A program made the position numbers and the translations under genes. A stretch of DNA of 57,307 nt from Roseibium sp. MMSF_3544. GTDB lineage: Bacteria > Pseudomonadota > Alphaproteobacteria > Rhizobiales > Stappiaceae. The notes beneath the pieces are model-generated. The model was not told the origin of the DNA. It did not search any database and saw only the letters and a list, made by a program, of their open reading frames with translations. The DNA is taken from positions 1-57,307 of the forward strand of contig NZ_JASHKA010000030.1 of the NCBI RefSeq assembly GCF_030732845.1, in the 5' to 3' direction. Below, piece after piece: positions 44,796 to 52,253 of this stretch (the first letter of the stretch is position 1; the number at the start of each line of letters is the position of its first letter).

Positions 44796-45485
44796 GTGGC
44801 TGAAATAAAAGATTTCCTGAAAAACAGCTTTTCTTTGGAAGGGCTTGAGCCGGATCTGACCGTCGGGCTGTCCCGCCTCGCACGGCCGATGAAAATCGCC
44901 GCCGGAACAATTCTGTTTGAAAACGGTGATCCCGGGAACGGCTGTTACGCGGTTTTGGAGGGGTCCTTGAAGGTCTCGCTTCTCTCGGTGGAAGGGGACG
45001 AGCAGCTTCTTGCGGTGCTGGGACCGGGCGATCTGGTCGGTGAACTGGCGCTGCTTGACGGACGGCCGCGGTCGGCGACCGTCAGCGCCTTGAAGGAGGC
45101 TCAACTGGCCTTCATCGACAAGGCAGCGTTTCAAAGGTTTTCCGATGAACATCCCGCCGTCTACCGGCATATGCTCTCGATCGTCGGCAAACGCCTGCGC
45201 CATGCCAACGACGTCCTGGCGGCCCGATCCTTCCTGCCTCTGCCGGGCAGGGTTGCACAGACCCTGCTGCAATTGTCGGAAACTTTCGGCAAGCCTTTGG
45301 ACGATGGCCGGATCCTGATTCACTACAAGCTCAGTCAGGCGGATATCGCCAACATGGCCGGCGCGGCGCGCGAGAATGTCAGCCGCGTCCTCAACGACTG
45401 GAAACGCTCGGGCACGATCAGCCGGATTTCCGGCTATTACTGCCTCGAAGAGCTTGAATTCCTGGAGCAGGCCGCAACGCTTTAG
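44796..45485 (+). CDS. Crp/Fnr-family regulator, CRP-like recognition helix
   Basis: The 229-residue protein has an N-terminal cyclic-nucleotide-binding beta barrel (IAAGTILFENGDPGNGCYAVLEGSLKV, GPGDLVGELALLDGRPRSATV) and a C-terminal helix-turn-helix whose recognition helix reads AGAARENVSRVL. The Arg-Glu pair at its start is CRP-like rather than FNR-like, and no N-terminal Fe-S cysteines are present. It may bind cAMP or another nucleotide. The GTG at 44796 has GGGGG at good spacing and is chosen over ATG 44748, which would make the CRP-like site lie too close. About 220 bp separate it from the sugar module. Confidence 0.88.
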   Translation: MAEIKDFLKNSFSLEGLEPDLTVGLSRLARPMKIAAGTILFENGDPGNGCYAVLEGSLKVSLLSVEGDEQLLAVLGPGDLVGELALLDGRPRSATVSALKEAQLAFIDKAAFQRFSDEHPAVYRHMLSIVGKRLRHANDVLAARSFLPLPGRVAQTLLQLSETFGKPLDDGRILIHYKLSQADIANMAGAARENVSRVLNDWKRSGTISRISGYYCLEELEFLEQAATL

Positions 45486-45583
45486 GTGGACGTCTCGAAA
45501 ACCCGGAGATTTATGCAGTGTCGTCAATTCATTGAACTGATGACAATCGAAGCTGCACATTCCACCTGAACAACGCTCAATAC

Positions 45584-45740
45584 CACTGCCTCATCCTGAG
45601 GAAGGCCAAAGGCCTGTCTCGAAGGATGGCCGCTAGCTCCGGTTTCTGTCGTGCATCCTTCGAGACGAAGCTGACGGTTCTCCCCGACTTGATCGGGGAT
45701 CCACTCGCACCAAATCGGCTTCATCTATGGGTCCTTACCT
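45584..45740. repeat. Mosaic of intergenic palindromic repeats
   Basis: The segment joins several palindromes: CCTCA-TCC-TGAGG at 45589-45601, GGCC-AAA-GGCC at 45604-45614, a perfect 13-bp inverted repeat GTCTCGAAGGATG (45616-45628) and CATCCTTCGAGAC (45654-45666), and TCCCCGA-CTTGA-TCGGGGA (45681-45699). At 45710-45739 it ends in a 30-base copy of the element found at 125-154. Such mosaics are common dispersed repeats in Rhizobiales. It supplies the last codons of nsrR. Confidence 0.8.
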
Positions 45741-46161
45741 CGTCCGGCAATTGGGCCATCTGCGTTCCTGTGATGATGGATGCCAGGGTGTCGGTATTCA
45801 GACTGTCCAGAAACGCTTCTGCGGCGCGGGCCATTGCGCCTTTGAGCGCGCAACGCGGCAAGAAGGCGCACACGGCTGGTTCGGGCTTGAGGCAGGCGAC
45901 AACGCCCAGATCCGGTTCTATCAGCCTGACGACATCCCCGAGCCGGATATCGTGCGGGGACTGTCCGAGCCGGATCCCGCCACCGCGGCCACGGGTTGTT
46001 TCCAGAAAACCGGCTCGCGCCAGCTGCGCCACGATTTTCATGACATGCGACTTGGCCAGGCCGAGTTCCTTGCTCAGGCCATCCACCGTTTGCGGGGCCT
46101 CCTTCTGGCCGATTGCCATTAGAATTCTCAGTGCAAAATCGCTGGCTTGACTGAGGCGCAT
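45721..46161 (-). CDS. nsrR: NsrR-type Rrf2 regulator
   Basis: This 146-residue Rrf2-family repressor begins MRLSQASDFALRILMAIGQ with a winged helix (DGLSKELGLAKSHVMKIVAQLARAGFL), then GRGGGIRLGQSPHDIRLGDVV. It carries three cysteines spaced C-x7-C-x5-C in CLKPEPAVCAFLPRC, the Fe-S cluster pattern of NsrR, which loses repression when nitric oxide damages the cluster. It diverges from a truncated haemoglobin gene, and a near-consensus NsrR box lies between them. ATG 46161 gives the canonical family start. Its last codons (VRTHR) run into a dispersed repeat, so the C-terminus may be repeat-derived. Confidence 0.92.
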   Translation of the reverse strand: MRLSQASDFALRILMAIGQKEAPQTVDGLSKELGLAKSHVMKIVAQLARAGFLETTRGRGGGIRLGQSPHDIRLGDVVRLIEPDLGVVACLKPEPAVCAFLPRCALKGAMARAAEAFLDSLNTDTLASIITGTQMAQLPDEVRTHR

Positions 46162-46225
46162 AACAGGGTCCCATAAAACATTCATCTGAGATGTTGATTT
46201 TAGTATTGATATGTGGCATTTAAAA

Positions 46226-46244
46226 GATGCATTTTAAATGAATG
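46226..46244. promoter_or_regulatory. NsrR operator
   Basis: GATGCATTTTAAATGAATG is close to the NsrR consensus GATGYATTT-N-AAATRCATC, with mismatches only in the last arm (ATGAATG for ATRCATC). It lies between nsrR and the haemoglobin gene, 15 bp before the chosen haemoglobin start, so it should block transcription of the haemoglobin operon until NO is present. Confidence 0.82.
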
Positions 46245-46258
46245 TTATGGAGGCAAAT

Positions 46259-46762
46259 GTGGAAAGCCAAAGATCCACGTCTCACAGATACAGGCTTCAA
46301 GTCCGTTCGGAGCCAAAAGACGGGGATCGCCTGCGCCGCTACGAAACGGTGGACGCGCAGTCGATCCAGACCATGGTGCACACGTTTTACGGCTGTATCC
46401 GCGAGCACCCGAGGCTCGGCAACATCTTCAATGCCCGGCTGGACGGCAAATGGGACGAGCACCTGCCGAAGATGGAAGCCTTCTGGCAATCGGTTCTACT
46501 GAAAAACGGAGCCTACAAGGGAAAACCCGTTCCGGCACATCTGAGGCTGAAAGAAGTCGTCAGTTCGGACTACGGCGAGTGGTTGTCTGTGTTTCGCCCC
46601 GTTGTACGTGAACTGTTTGTGCCGGACCTGGCAGACGAGATCATCGCCGTTGCCGAGCGGATCGCCCAGAGCCTGTGGCTCGCGACCTTCGGCCATGCCG
46701 GGTCAGCACCACCTGCTGAATTGTCGTCTCAACAGTCTGAATGGAGCGGATCATGCTGGTAG
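46259..46762 (+). CDS. Group III truncated haemoglobin
   Basis: The 167-residue globin has the group III pattern: MVHTFYGCIREHPRLGNIFNARLDGKWDEHLPKMEAFWQSVLLKNGAYKGKPVPAHLRL, with the CD-loop Phe, the Trp in FWQSV and the proximal His in VPAHLRL. Group III haemoglobins bind O2 or NO, and NsrR control points to NO detoxification. The start is placed at GTG 46259 because GGAGG lies 5 nt before it; upstream ATGs at 46238 and 46247 lie inside or next to the operator. About 35 extra residues precede the globin fold. It overlaps the small membrane-protein gene by 10 bp. Confidence 0.88.
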   Translation: MESQRSTSHRYRLQVRSEPKDGDRLRRYETVDAQSIQTMVHTFYGCIREHPRLGNIFNARLDGKWDEHLPKMEAFWQSVLLKNGAYKGKPVPAHLRLKEVVSSDYGEWLSVFRPVVRELFVPDLADEIIAVAERIAQSLWLATFGHAGSAPPAELSSQQSEWSGSCW

Positions 46763-46974
46763 CAATCGTTCTTGTCGCCGAAGCCCTGGTGGTTGTCTGG
46801 TTCACCGTGTTCACGCTCATGCTGGTGTCCATGTATCTGGATTCCCGGCAGCTTCCGATGCCGAAACTGGATACTGCCGGCCGCACGCTGATCGGCAGCG
46901 CGAAACTCGCCTTCTTCACAGGCATGGTGGCACTTGCAGTTCTGACTGTCTTTGAAATGCCTGTGATTGGCTGA
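46753..46974 (+). CDS. Small two-helix membrane protein
   Basis: This 73-residue hydrophobic protein has two predicted helices (MLVAIVLVAEALVVVWFTVFTLMLVSMYL and AKLAFFTGMVALAVLTVFEM) joined by a short basic/proline loop. I do not recognise the family. It overlaps the haemoglobin gene by 10 bp, with GGAG just before its ATG, so it is probably in the same NsrR-controlled operon. A role at the membrane partnering with the haemoglobin is possible but speculative. Confidence 0.7.
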   Translation: MLVAIVLVAEALVVVWFTVFTLMLVSMYLDSRQLPMPKLDTAGRTLIGSAKLAFFTGMVALAVLTVFEMPVIG

Positions 46975-46988
46975 GGGAGTAAACCGAA

Positions 46989-47093
46989 TTGCTGACATCC
47001 AAATTCTTGCCCCGAAGCCTGCCGATCCTCCTGATCTGGATCGCGGCGCCGTTGCCATTGTGGATCATGGCGATCCTGATGCTCTTGATCTGA
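46989..47093 (+). CDS. 34-residue hydrophobic micro-ORF
   Basis: TTG at 46989 follows GAGGGAG at about 9 nt and opens a 34-codon frame that encodes LTSKFLPRSLPILLIWIAAPLPLWIMAILMLLI, a single strongly hydrophobic helix after a basic start. It begins 14 bp after the preceding small membrane-protein gene. This is a candidate small protein; there is no homology evidence in the sequence. Confidence 0.5.
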   Translation: MLTSKFLPRSLPILLIWIAAPLPLWIMAILMLLI

Positions 47094-47160
47094 CAGGAAA
47101 AGCTTGTGATCTGCCTGCGTGCGGTTAGTCTTTTCCTGAAAAGAAAAGGAGGGGCTCAGA

Positions 47161-47547
47161 TTGACCGACGAGCAGCAGCAGCCGCGTGGTGAATTGACAC
47201 TGCGCACCATGGCAATGCCTGCGGACACAAACGCCGCCGGAGATATTTTCGGCGGCTGGGTGCTGTCACAGATGGACTTGGCCGGCGGGATCGCTGCGGG
47301 TCAGCGGGCGGAAGGGCGCGTGGTCACAATCGCCGTCGACAGGATGAAGTTCATTCAGCCCGTGCACGTTGGCGATGTGCTGTGTGTCTACACGGACGTC
47401 GTGCGCGTGGGCACCTCGTCGATGGAAATCAGGCTGGAAGCCTGGGCGCTGCGCCATCGCTACGGCAATCGTGAAATGGTGACCGAGGCTCACTTCACCT
47501 TTGTCTCGGTTGATGATGGCGGGCGCCCGCGTCCCGTTCCAAAGTGA
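47161..47547 (+). CDS. YciA-type acyl-CoA thioesterase
   Basis: The 128-residue hotdog-fold enzyme has the core NAAGDIFGGWVLSQMDLAGGIAAGQ, with the catalytic Asp in the QMD segment, and VDRMKFIQPVHVGD and FTFVSVDDGGRPRPVP as in YciA. It hydrolyses acyl-CoA esters of medium to long chain. The TTG start at 47161 has AGGAGGGG just upstream. It lies 67 bp after the micro-ORF; no terminator is seen in between, so it may be in the haemoglobin operon or have its own promoter. Confidence 0.88.
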   Translation: MTDEQQQPRGELTLRTMAMPADTNAAGDIFGGWVLSQMDLAGGIAAGQRAEGRVVTIAVDRMKFIQPVHVGDVLCVYTDVVRVGTSSMEIRLEAWALRHRYGNREMVTEAHFTFVSVDDGGRPRPVPK

Positions 47548-47559
47548 TCCGATCGTTTT

Positions 47560-47892
47560 TCAGGTCCGGTGCCTGTTGAGCAGGTCGGCAAACAGATCTT
47601 CGTCGACCGCGCAGGTGCAGCCGTTTGCCCAAAGGTGAAGCAGATCCTGAAGACGTTTGACGCGCACCTCTTCGGCAAGCGGAGCCTTGTGACGTGGCAG
47701 GCCGCCAAAGACGCGCATTGTCTTGATCCGCGTCAGCACGCAGTCTTCGGCAGCCCGCTGCCAGACCGCCGGGTCGGCGATTTCGGCATGTGCTGCCAGG
47801 TGGTCCTCGATCAGGTTTGCCGCGCGTCCGGCAAAAGGCTCTTGAGACAAAAAATCCTCCATCGGTTGCCCGAGGAGGACTGGCGCATGCAA
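47560..47892 (-). CDS. Hypothetical protein
   Basis: I do not recognise this 110-residue protein. It looks soluble and helical: EDFLSQEPFAGRAANLIEDHLAAHAEIADPAVWQRAAEDCVLTRIK, with two Cys in NGCTCAVDEDLF. It starts at ATG 47892, where no ribosome site is visible; ATG 47862 is an alternative. It lies between the YciA gene, with which it converges, and the exporter ATPase gene. Coding is likely because the frame has normal composition, but it is not certain. Confidence 0.5.
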   Translation of the reverse strand: MHAPVLLGQPMEDFLSQEPFAGRAANLIEDHLAAHAEIADPAVWQRAAEDCVLTRIKTMRVFGGLPRHKAPLAEEVRVKRLQDLLHLWANGCTCAVDEDLFADLLNRHRT

Positions 47893-48075
47893 TCAAACCG
47901 CTTTGTTGCCGGAAAGCCTCTTTGAGGTTCCCTCCAGCCGCATCCCTGTTGCGGAAACCACCTTGCCCGGTTTGGCAGGTTGGCGAGGGCGCCAGCCCTT
48001 CTCTTGATGATGGCGCGCTTATGACATGACTCTGGAAGCTTGGCAAGCAGATCCCGAAAAGTTGTTTCAGAGCGT

Positions 48076-48795
48076 TTATTGAGCTCGATCATAGTCGATC
48101 CGGCCGTCCACGAGATGGATCCGGCGCGGCATGCGGGCGGCCAGGTCCATGTCGTGGGTCACGGCGATGACAGTCGTTTTTTGTGTCTCGACAATGGTTT
48201 GAAGGCTCTCGAAGACCTGCTCGGTCGCCGCGGAATCCAGGCTTCCCGTCGGTTCGTCTGCGAGGATCAGATCCGGCGCGTTGGCAAGAGCCCTCGCGAC
48301 GGCGACCCTCTGGCGCTGCCCGCCTGACAACTGGGCCGGCCTCCGGTGAAGAAAGTCTTCAAGGCCCAAATCCGACAGGAGCCTGGTGGCGTGCTCCAGC
48401 TGATCCCTGGCATTGAGCCTGCCGAGTTTTTGCATTGGGATCATGATGTTTTCCAGCGCCGTGAATTCCGGCAGCAGAAAATGGAACTGAAACACAAATC
48501 CGATTTTCTCAAGACGGATCTGCGCCATGTCGGCAGAGGAAAGATCGGCCGTTTTGTTGCCTTCGATCAGGACTTCTCCGGCCGTCGGTCTGTCGAGCAG
48601 ACCGAGCAAATAGAGCAACGAGGACTTTCCCGAACCGGATGGCCCCGTGATTGCGACGAACTCCGCTTCCCCGATCTTGAAATCGACGTCACGGACAAGT
48701 GTGACAGGTACGACCGCAGGCAGGATACGGGTCAGGTTACGGGCTTCGAGCAGAGACCCGCTGCCGTTCGCAGGCTGGTCTGCCGCCCCGGTCAC
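48076..48795 (-). CDS. ABC transporter ATPase (LolD/MacB/DevA-type)
   Basis: This 239-residue ATPase has Walker A GPSGSGKSSLL, Q-loop FVFQFHFLLPEFT, signature LSGGQRQRVAVARAL, Walker B LILADEP and an H-loop VTHD. It drives the FtsX-type permease encoded 4 bp upstream (ATGA overlap). In this operon (adaptor, permease, ATPase) it would power export of an unknown substrate from the periplasm or membrane. Confidence 0.92.
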   Translation of the reverse strand: MTGAADQPANGSGSLLEARNLTRILPAVVPVTLVRDVDFKIGEAEFVAITGPSGSGKSSLLYLLGLLDRPTAGEVLIEGNKTADLSSADMAQIRLEKIGFVFQFHFLLPEFTALENIMIPMQKLGRLNARDQLEHATRLLSDLGLEDFLHRRPAQLSGGQRQRVAVARALANAPDLILADEPTGSLDSAATEQVFESLQTIVETQKTTVIAVTHDMDLAARMPRRIHLVDGRIDYDRAQ

Positions 48796-50030
48796 GTTGC
48801 CCCCCTGATGATGTCCACCGGATTGAGTTTCGCCGCCTTTCTCGCGGGAATGAACCCTGCGACGGCGGATGAAAAAAGGGCCAGCAGGCAGGCCAGGACG
48901 TAGTGGAGATAAGAGAAATGGATGGGCAACCGGGTCATTTCGACGTCGGTCGTGACCTCGAATTTGACCGTTGCCAGATAGCTCGACAGACCGAAACCCA
49001 GAAGACAGCCGGCAATTGCGCCCAGGACACCGATCACAAGGCCCTCTAACACGAAAACCTGCTGAATATCGCTTTCCGGAAATCCGAGCGATTTCAGGAT
49101 GGCTATGTCGCGTGCTTTTTCATGAACGATCGTGGAGACAATGTTGAAGATGCCGAACCCGGCAACCACCAGGATTGCGCCGACAACGGTGTACATGATC
49201 GCGTTGCGCACCACGAAGGCTTCCATCAGACCTTCATTGGCTTCTTCCCACGAGACCGCCTTGTAACCAAGCTGCTGCTCAGCCCGCGCAGCGACGTCGC
49301 TCGCTTGGTTGATGTCAGAAAGACGGACGGAAATGCTGTTGATGATATCGGGTTTTTCAAAAAGGATCTGCACAGCCTTGAGCGGTGCATAGGCGAAACC
49401 CTCGTCGCTGGCGGTGATGCCGGTATGGAAAAGGCCGACTATCTTGAACCGTTTCGCAATCCCGTTTGCCGAGGTAAGGGTCACGGTATCGCCGAGGTCC
49501 GCGCCGAGCCGCGTCGCTGCCTTGCTTCCGATAACGAGGCCGTTCGCAGTCGTGTCCAGGGCTTCGATCGAGCCCTGTCGCATGTCTTCCTCGATCTTGG
49601 AGACCGCCAGTTCCCGTCTCGGAACAATCCCGGACAAGGTGATGCCAAGATCCTGCCCGCTGTAGCGCAGCACTGCCTGACCGCTCAGCCGCTGCGCAAT
49701 GTCGCCATGGACCCAGTCGCGCAACGAAGCGATCGCTTCGGTCGGATTGCGTATGCCGCGCAGGTCTTCAAGCGGTCTCAGGCCGTGAAAGGCGACCGCA
49801 TCATAGACTGCCGTTGCCGGTTGTTCGGCCGGTACCCGTTTTTCGTCAACGATTTCGACATGTGGAATCGCCTCGATTAGCGTTGTCATGAAATCGCGCT
49901 GAGAGCCCTCCATGAGGCTTGCCATCGCAACGGAAAATCCGACACCGAGGGCGACGCCCAAGGTCGACACCACCGTTTGCCGCATACGGTTGCGCACATG
50001 TGTCGTTGCGATCCTCAAAAGAAGCATCAC
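48792..50030 (-). CDS. FtsX/MacB-type ABC permease
   Basis: This 412-residue permease has an N-terminal membrane helix (TVVSTLGVALGVGFSVAMASLM), a large periplasmic MacB-PCD-like domain, and three C-terminal helices with IFNIVSTIVHEKARDIAILKSLGFPESDIQ, a conserved FtsX segment. It has four transmembrane helices in all, as in LolC/E, MacB and DevC. Its overlaps with both the adaptor and ATPase genes (4 bp each) mark a three-gene exporter. Confidence 0.92.
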   Translation of the reverse strand: MMLLLRIATTHVRNRMRQTVVSTLGVALGVGFSVAMASLMEGSQRDFMTTLIEAIPHVEIVDEKRVPAEQPATAVYDAVAFHGLRPLEDLRGIRNPTEAIASLRDWVHGDIAQRLSGQAVLRYSGQDLGITLSGIVPRRELAVSKIEEDMRQGSIEALDTTANGLVIGSKAATRLGADLGDTVTLTSANGIAKRFKIVGLFHTGITASDEGFAYAPLKAVQILFEKPDIINSISVRLSDINQASDVAARAEQQLGYKAVSWEEANEGLMEAFVVRNAIMYTVVGAILVVAGFGIFNIVSTIVHEKARDIAILKSLGFPESDIQQVFVLEGLVIGVLGAIAGCLLGFGLSSYLATVKFEVTTDVEMTRLPIHFSYLHYVLACLLALFSSAVAGFIPARKAAKLNPVDIIRGAT

Positions 50031-51040
50031 CGGAGATCTCCGGTCAGCGGCGCGACTTGGTCCCCCTCCGACAGCTCAGCCTGGAAGGGGAAAACGATCA
50101 GGTGGTCTTCCCCGATGCCATCGAGGATCTCAACGGCCCTGGTTCCGCGGATGCCCGTATCCACCTTCACAAGGGCAATACGGCCCTTTTCATCAACCGC
50201 CTGCACGGACGGTCCGTCGAATGCGGCCAGTGGCAACAGGAGCGCGTCATCTTTTTCGTTTGTGACGATATTGATCTCCGTCGTCATGCCGATGCGCAGG
50301 GGCGTGTCTTCCGGAAGATCGAGATAGACGCGATAGTTCTTCAGGACGGGATCACCTTTCGGCGTGATGCGCGAGACAGTCGCCGCAAGGTCCGCGCCCG
50401 GAAATGCATCTGAACGGATAAGGGCTTTGTGCCCCTTCATGACTTTTGGAATATCTTCCTCGTTGACTTCGGCAACGAGTTGAAGCGGCAATGGCTGACC
50501 GATCCAGAAAAGAATCTCGCCAGGTTCTGCAACTTCGCCGACTGACCCGTCCTGGCGCAGGACGACACCGTCCATCGGCGCAGTAATCAGGTAATCTCTC
50601 AAGCGCTCTTTTTGCGCCGCGATCATCGCATCGATACGGATCAGCTCGTTTTGTGCCTTGTCATAGACCTGCTGACTGACGACGCGCCGTTCCAGGAGTT
50701 GCAGGGCACGTTCACGATCCGACTTCGCCAACTCGCGCCGGGCCTCGAGCTCCGCGAGCGTTGCCCGCGCATCGCCGCTATCCAGTTCAGCGAGTTGATC
50801 GCCCTGGGTGACAACCATTCCCTCGCAGCCGCACAGCGTTATGATCCGCTCGCGGATGATCGTTGTAACCTTTGCCCACCGGACCGGTTCGACGACGGCC
50901 GTGGCATAGACGACCTCTGCCGCCCGACCCTTGTAGGGCTGGACGACCTGCACTTCGGGCGGGCGTGTCGACCACCAGTAAAGTCCGGCGATAACCGCGA
51001 GCAGACCGATCAGCAGAACTGGAAAACGCAACAGGCGCAT
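50027..51040 (-). CDS. Membrane-fusion (HlyD/MacA/DevB-type) adaptor
   Basis: This 337-residue periplasmic adaptor is anchored by one N-terminal helix (LRFPVLLIGLLAVIAGLYWW). The lipoyl half-domains (EPVRWAKVTTIIRERIITLCGCEG and DYLITAPMDGVVLRQDGSVGEVAEPGE) flank an alpha-helical hairpin of about 50 residues (RRELAKSDRERALQLLERRVVSQQVYDKAQNELIRID). The short hairpin and single anchor match the DevB/MacA type. An outer-membrane partner is not encoded here. The substrate could be a glycolipid, antibiotic or peptide; I cannot choose. Confidence 0.9.
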   Translation of the reverse strand: MRLLRFPVLLIGLLAVIAGLYWWSTRPPEVQVVQPYKGRAAEVVYATAVVEPVRWAKVTTIIRERIITLCGCEGMVVTQGDQLAELDSGDARATLAELEARRELAKSDRERALQLLERRVVSQQVYDKAQNELIRIDAMIAAQKERLRDYLITAPMDGVVLRQDGSVGEVAEPGEILFWIGQPLPLQLVAEVNEEDIPKVMKGHKALIRSDAFPGADLAATVSRITPKGDPVLKNYRVYLDLPEDTPLRIGMTTEINIVTNEKDDALLLPLAAFDGPSVQAVDEKGRIALVKVDTGIRGTRAVEILDGIGEDHLIVFPFQAELSEGDQVAPLTGDLR

Positions 51041-51138
51041 GGCTCAAACCTTACGTTGACGTTACCAGCTATAAGCTCTCCCGGGGCGCAATCCTTGCGG
51101 TGGATCAAAACATCGGAATTGAAGCCGCGTTCCGAGGC

Positions 51139-51351
51139 TTAGTAGTGCGGCGGTTTGTCGATCTGGTGAGCGGGTAAAACGTGGTCTGCGAGTTCTTCGA
51201 CCTGATCGGTCATCTTGGAAAGCAGACGGTTTAGCCGGTCGATCTGTTTCCCCTGCTCGACAACCATACCGTTGAGGTCTTCGATCGTCCGGTTGGCGTG
51301 CGCCAGGTCGATTTCCAGCTGCTCAATCCGCGCTTCTTGATCTTGTGTCAT
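51139..51351 (-). CDS. slyX: SlyX family protein
   Basis: The 70-residue coiled-coil protein is typical of SlyX in length and pattern: ARIEQLEIDLAHANRTIEDLNGMVVEQGKQIDRLNRLLSKM and the C-terminal PPHY. The function is unknown. ATG 51351 gives the family start; a longer in-frame ORF to 51420 adds a hydrophobic stretch. It diverges from the GST gene. Confidence 0.9.
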   Translation of the reverse strand: MTQDQEARIEQLEIDLAHANRTIEDLNGMVVEQGKQIDRLNRLLSKMTDQVEELADHVLPAHQIDKPPHY

Positions 51352-51515
51352 GATCGGCTGTCCCCTCGTGTCGGCGGCGTTGATATAGGCGTAAAAGATC
51401 CAAAGAACAAATCCAATCATCGTAGCAAGACGATGGGTTTAAAAAGCGCAGGCCGGTGTTATATGTGCTTTCGAACCCGGCGGCTGCTGCCGGGCAACCC
51501 AAAAGAGAGCACTCC

Positions 51516-52220
51516 ATGACCGCCTTGTCCGACTTTCCGATTACCAAAAAATGGCCCGCCCAGTACCCGGACAGGCTTCAGCTTTATTCGCTGCCGACGC
51601 CGAATGGAATCAAGGTTTCGGCAATGCTGGAGGAAACCGGACTGGCCTATGAGCCCCACAAGGTGGACTTTGCGACCAGCGACCAGACCTCACCGGAGTT
51701 TTTGTCTCTCAACCCGAACAACAAGATCCCGGCTATCATCGATCCAGACGGGCCGGGCGGCAAGCCGCTCGCCCTTTGGGAATCGGGGGCAATCCTGATT
51801 TATCTCGCGGAAAAAACGGGAAAATTCTTGCCTGAAGACCCGGGCGAGAAATATCAGGCCATCCAATGGGTGATGTGGCAGATGGGCGGCTTCGGTCCGA
51901 TGACGGGCCAGCTCGGTTTCTTCCACAAGTTCGCTGGCAAGGAGTATGAGGACCGCCGCCCCTTCGAGCGGTACCGGGATGAAGTCAAACGCTTGCTGAA
52001 GGTGCTGAACGCGCAGCTTGAGGGCAGGGAGTTCATCATGGGCGACGAATATTCCATCGCCGATATCACGTCGTGGCCCTGGGCACGCAACATCAATGGG
52101 TTCTACGAGGCTGCCGATGTGGTCGGATACCACGACTTTGAGAACGTGGTGCGCTGGGTAGAAACCTGTGCAGCGCGTCCCGCCAGCCAGAAGGCAGTCA
52201 ACATTCCGGCAAGGGATTGA
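51516..52220 (+). CDS. Nu-class glutathione S-transferase (YfcG/YghU-like)
   Basis: This 234-residue GST has the thioredoxin-like N-terminal domain with the nu-class active-site segment LPTPNGIKVSAMLEE (Thr and Asn of YfcG-like disulfide-bond reductases), LNPNNKIPAIIDPDG and WESGAILIYLAEKT, then an all-helical C-terminal domain with DEYSIADITSWPW. It is likely a glutathione-dependent disulfide-bond reductase. The start ATG 51516 follows AGAGAG; the 20-residue upstream extension was rejected. It converges with the HTTM-DCC gene. Confidence 0.88.
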   Translation: MTALSDFPITKKWPAQYPDRLQLYSLPTPNGIKVSAMLEETGLAYEPHKVDFATSDQTSPEFLSLNPNNKIPAIIDPDGPGGKPLALWESGAILIYLAEKTGKFLPEDPGEKYQAIQWVMWQMGGFGPMTGQLGFFHKFAGKEYEDRRPFERYRDEVKRLLKVLNAQLEGREFIMGDEYSIADITSWPWARNINGFYEAADVVGYHDFENVVRWVETCAARPASQKAVNIPARD

Positions 52221-52253
52221 TCGGGCTGCACCGCCCGTAACGCTTTGTCCCGG

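Noticed and set aside
47893..48075. Possible structured RNA in the gap before the hypothetical gene
   Set aside because: I compared the minus-strand sequence with riboswitch and SRP RNA patterns and found no conserved core.
47811..48092. A 93-codon minus-strand frame starting inside the exporter ATPase gene and overlapping the 47560-47892 gene
   Set aside because: It competes with a more plausible frame, lacks a ribosome site, and its later part is Arg/Trp-rich noise.
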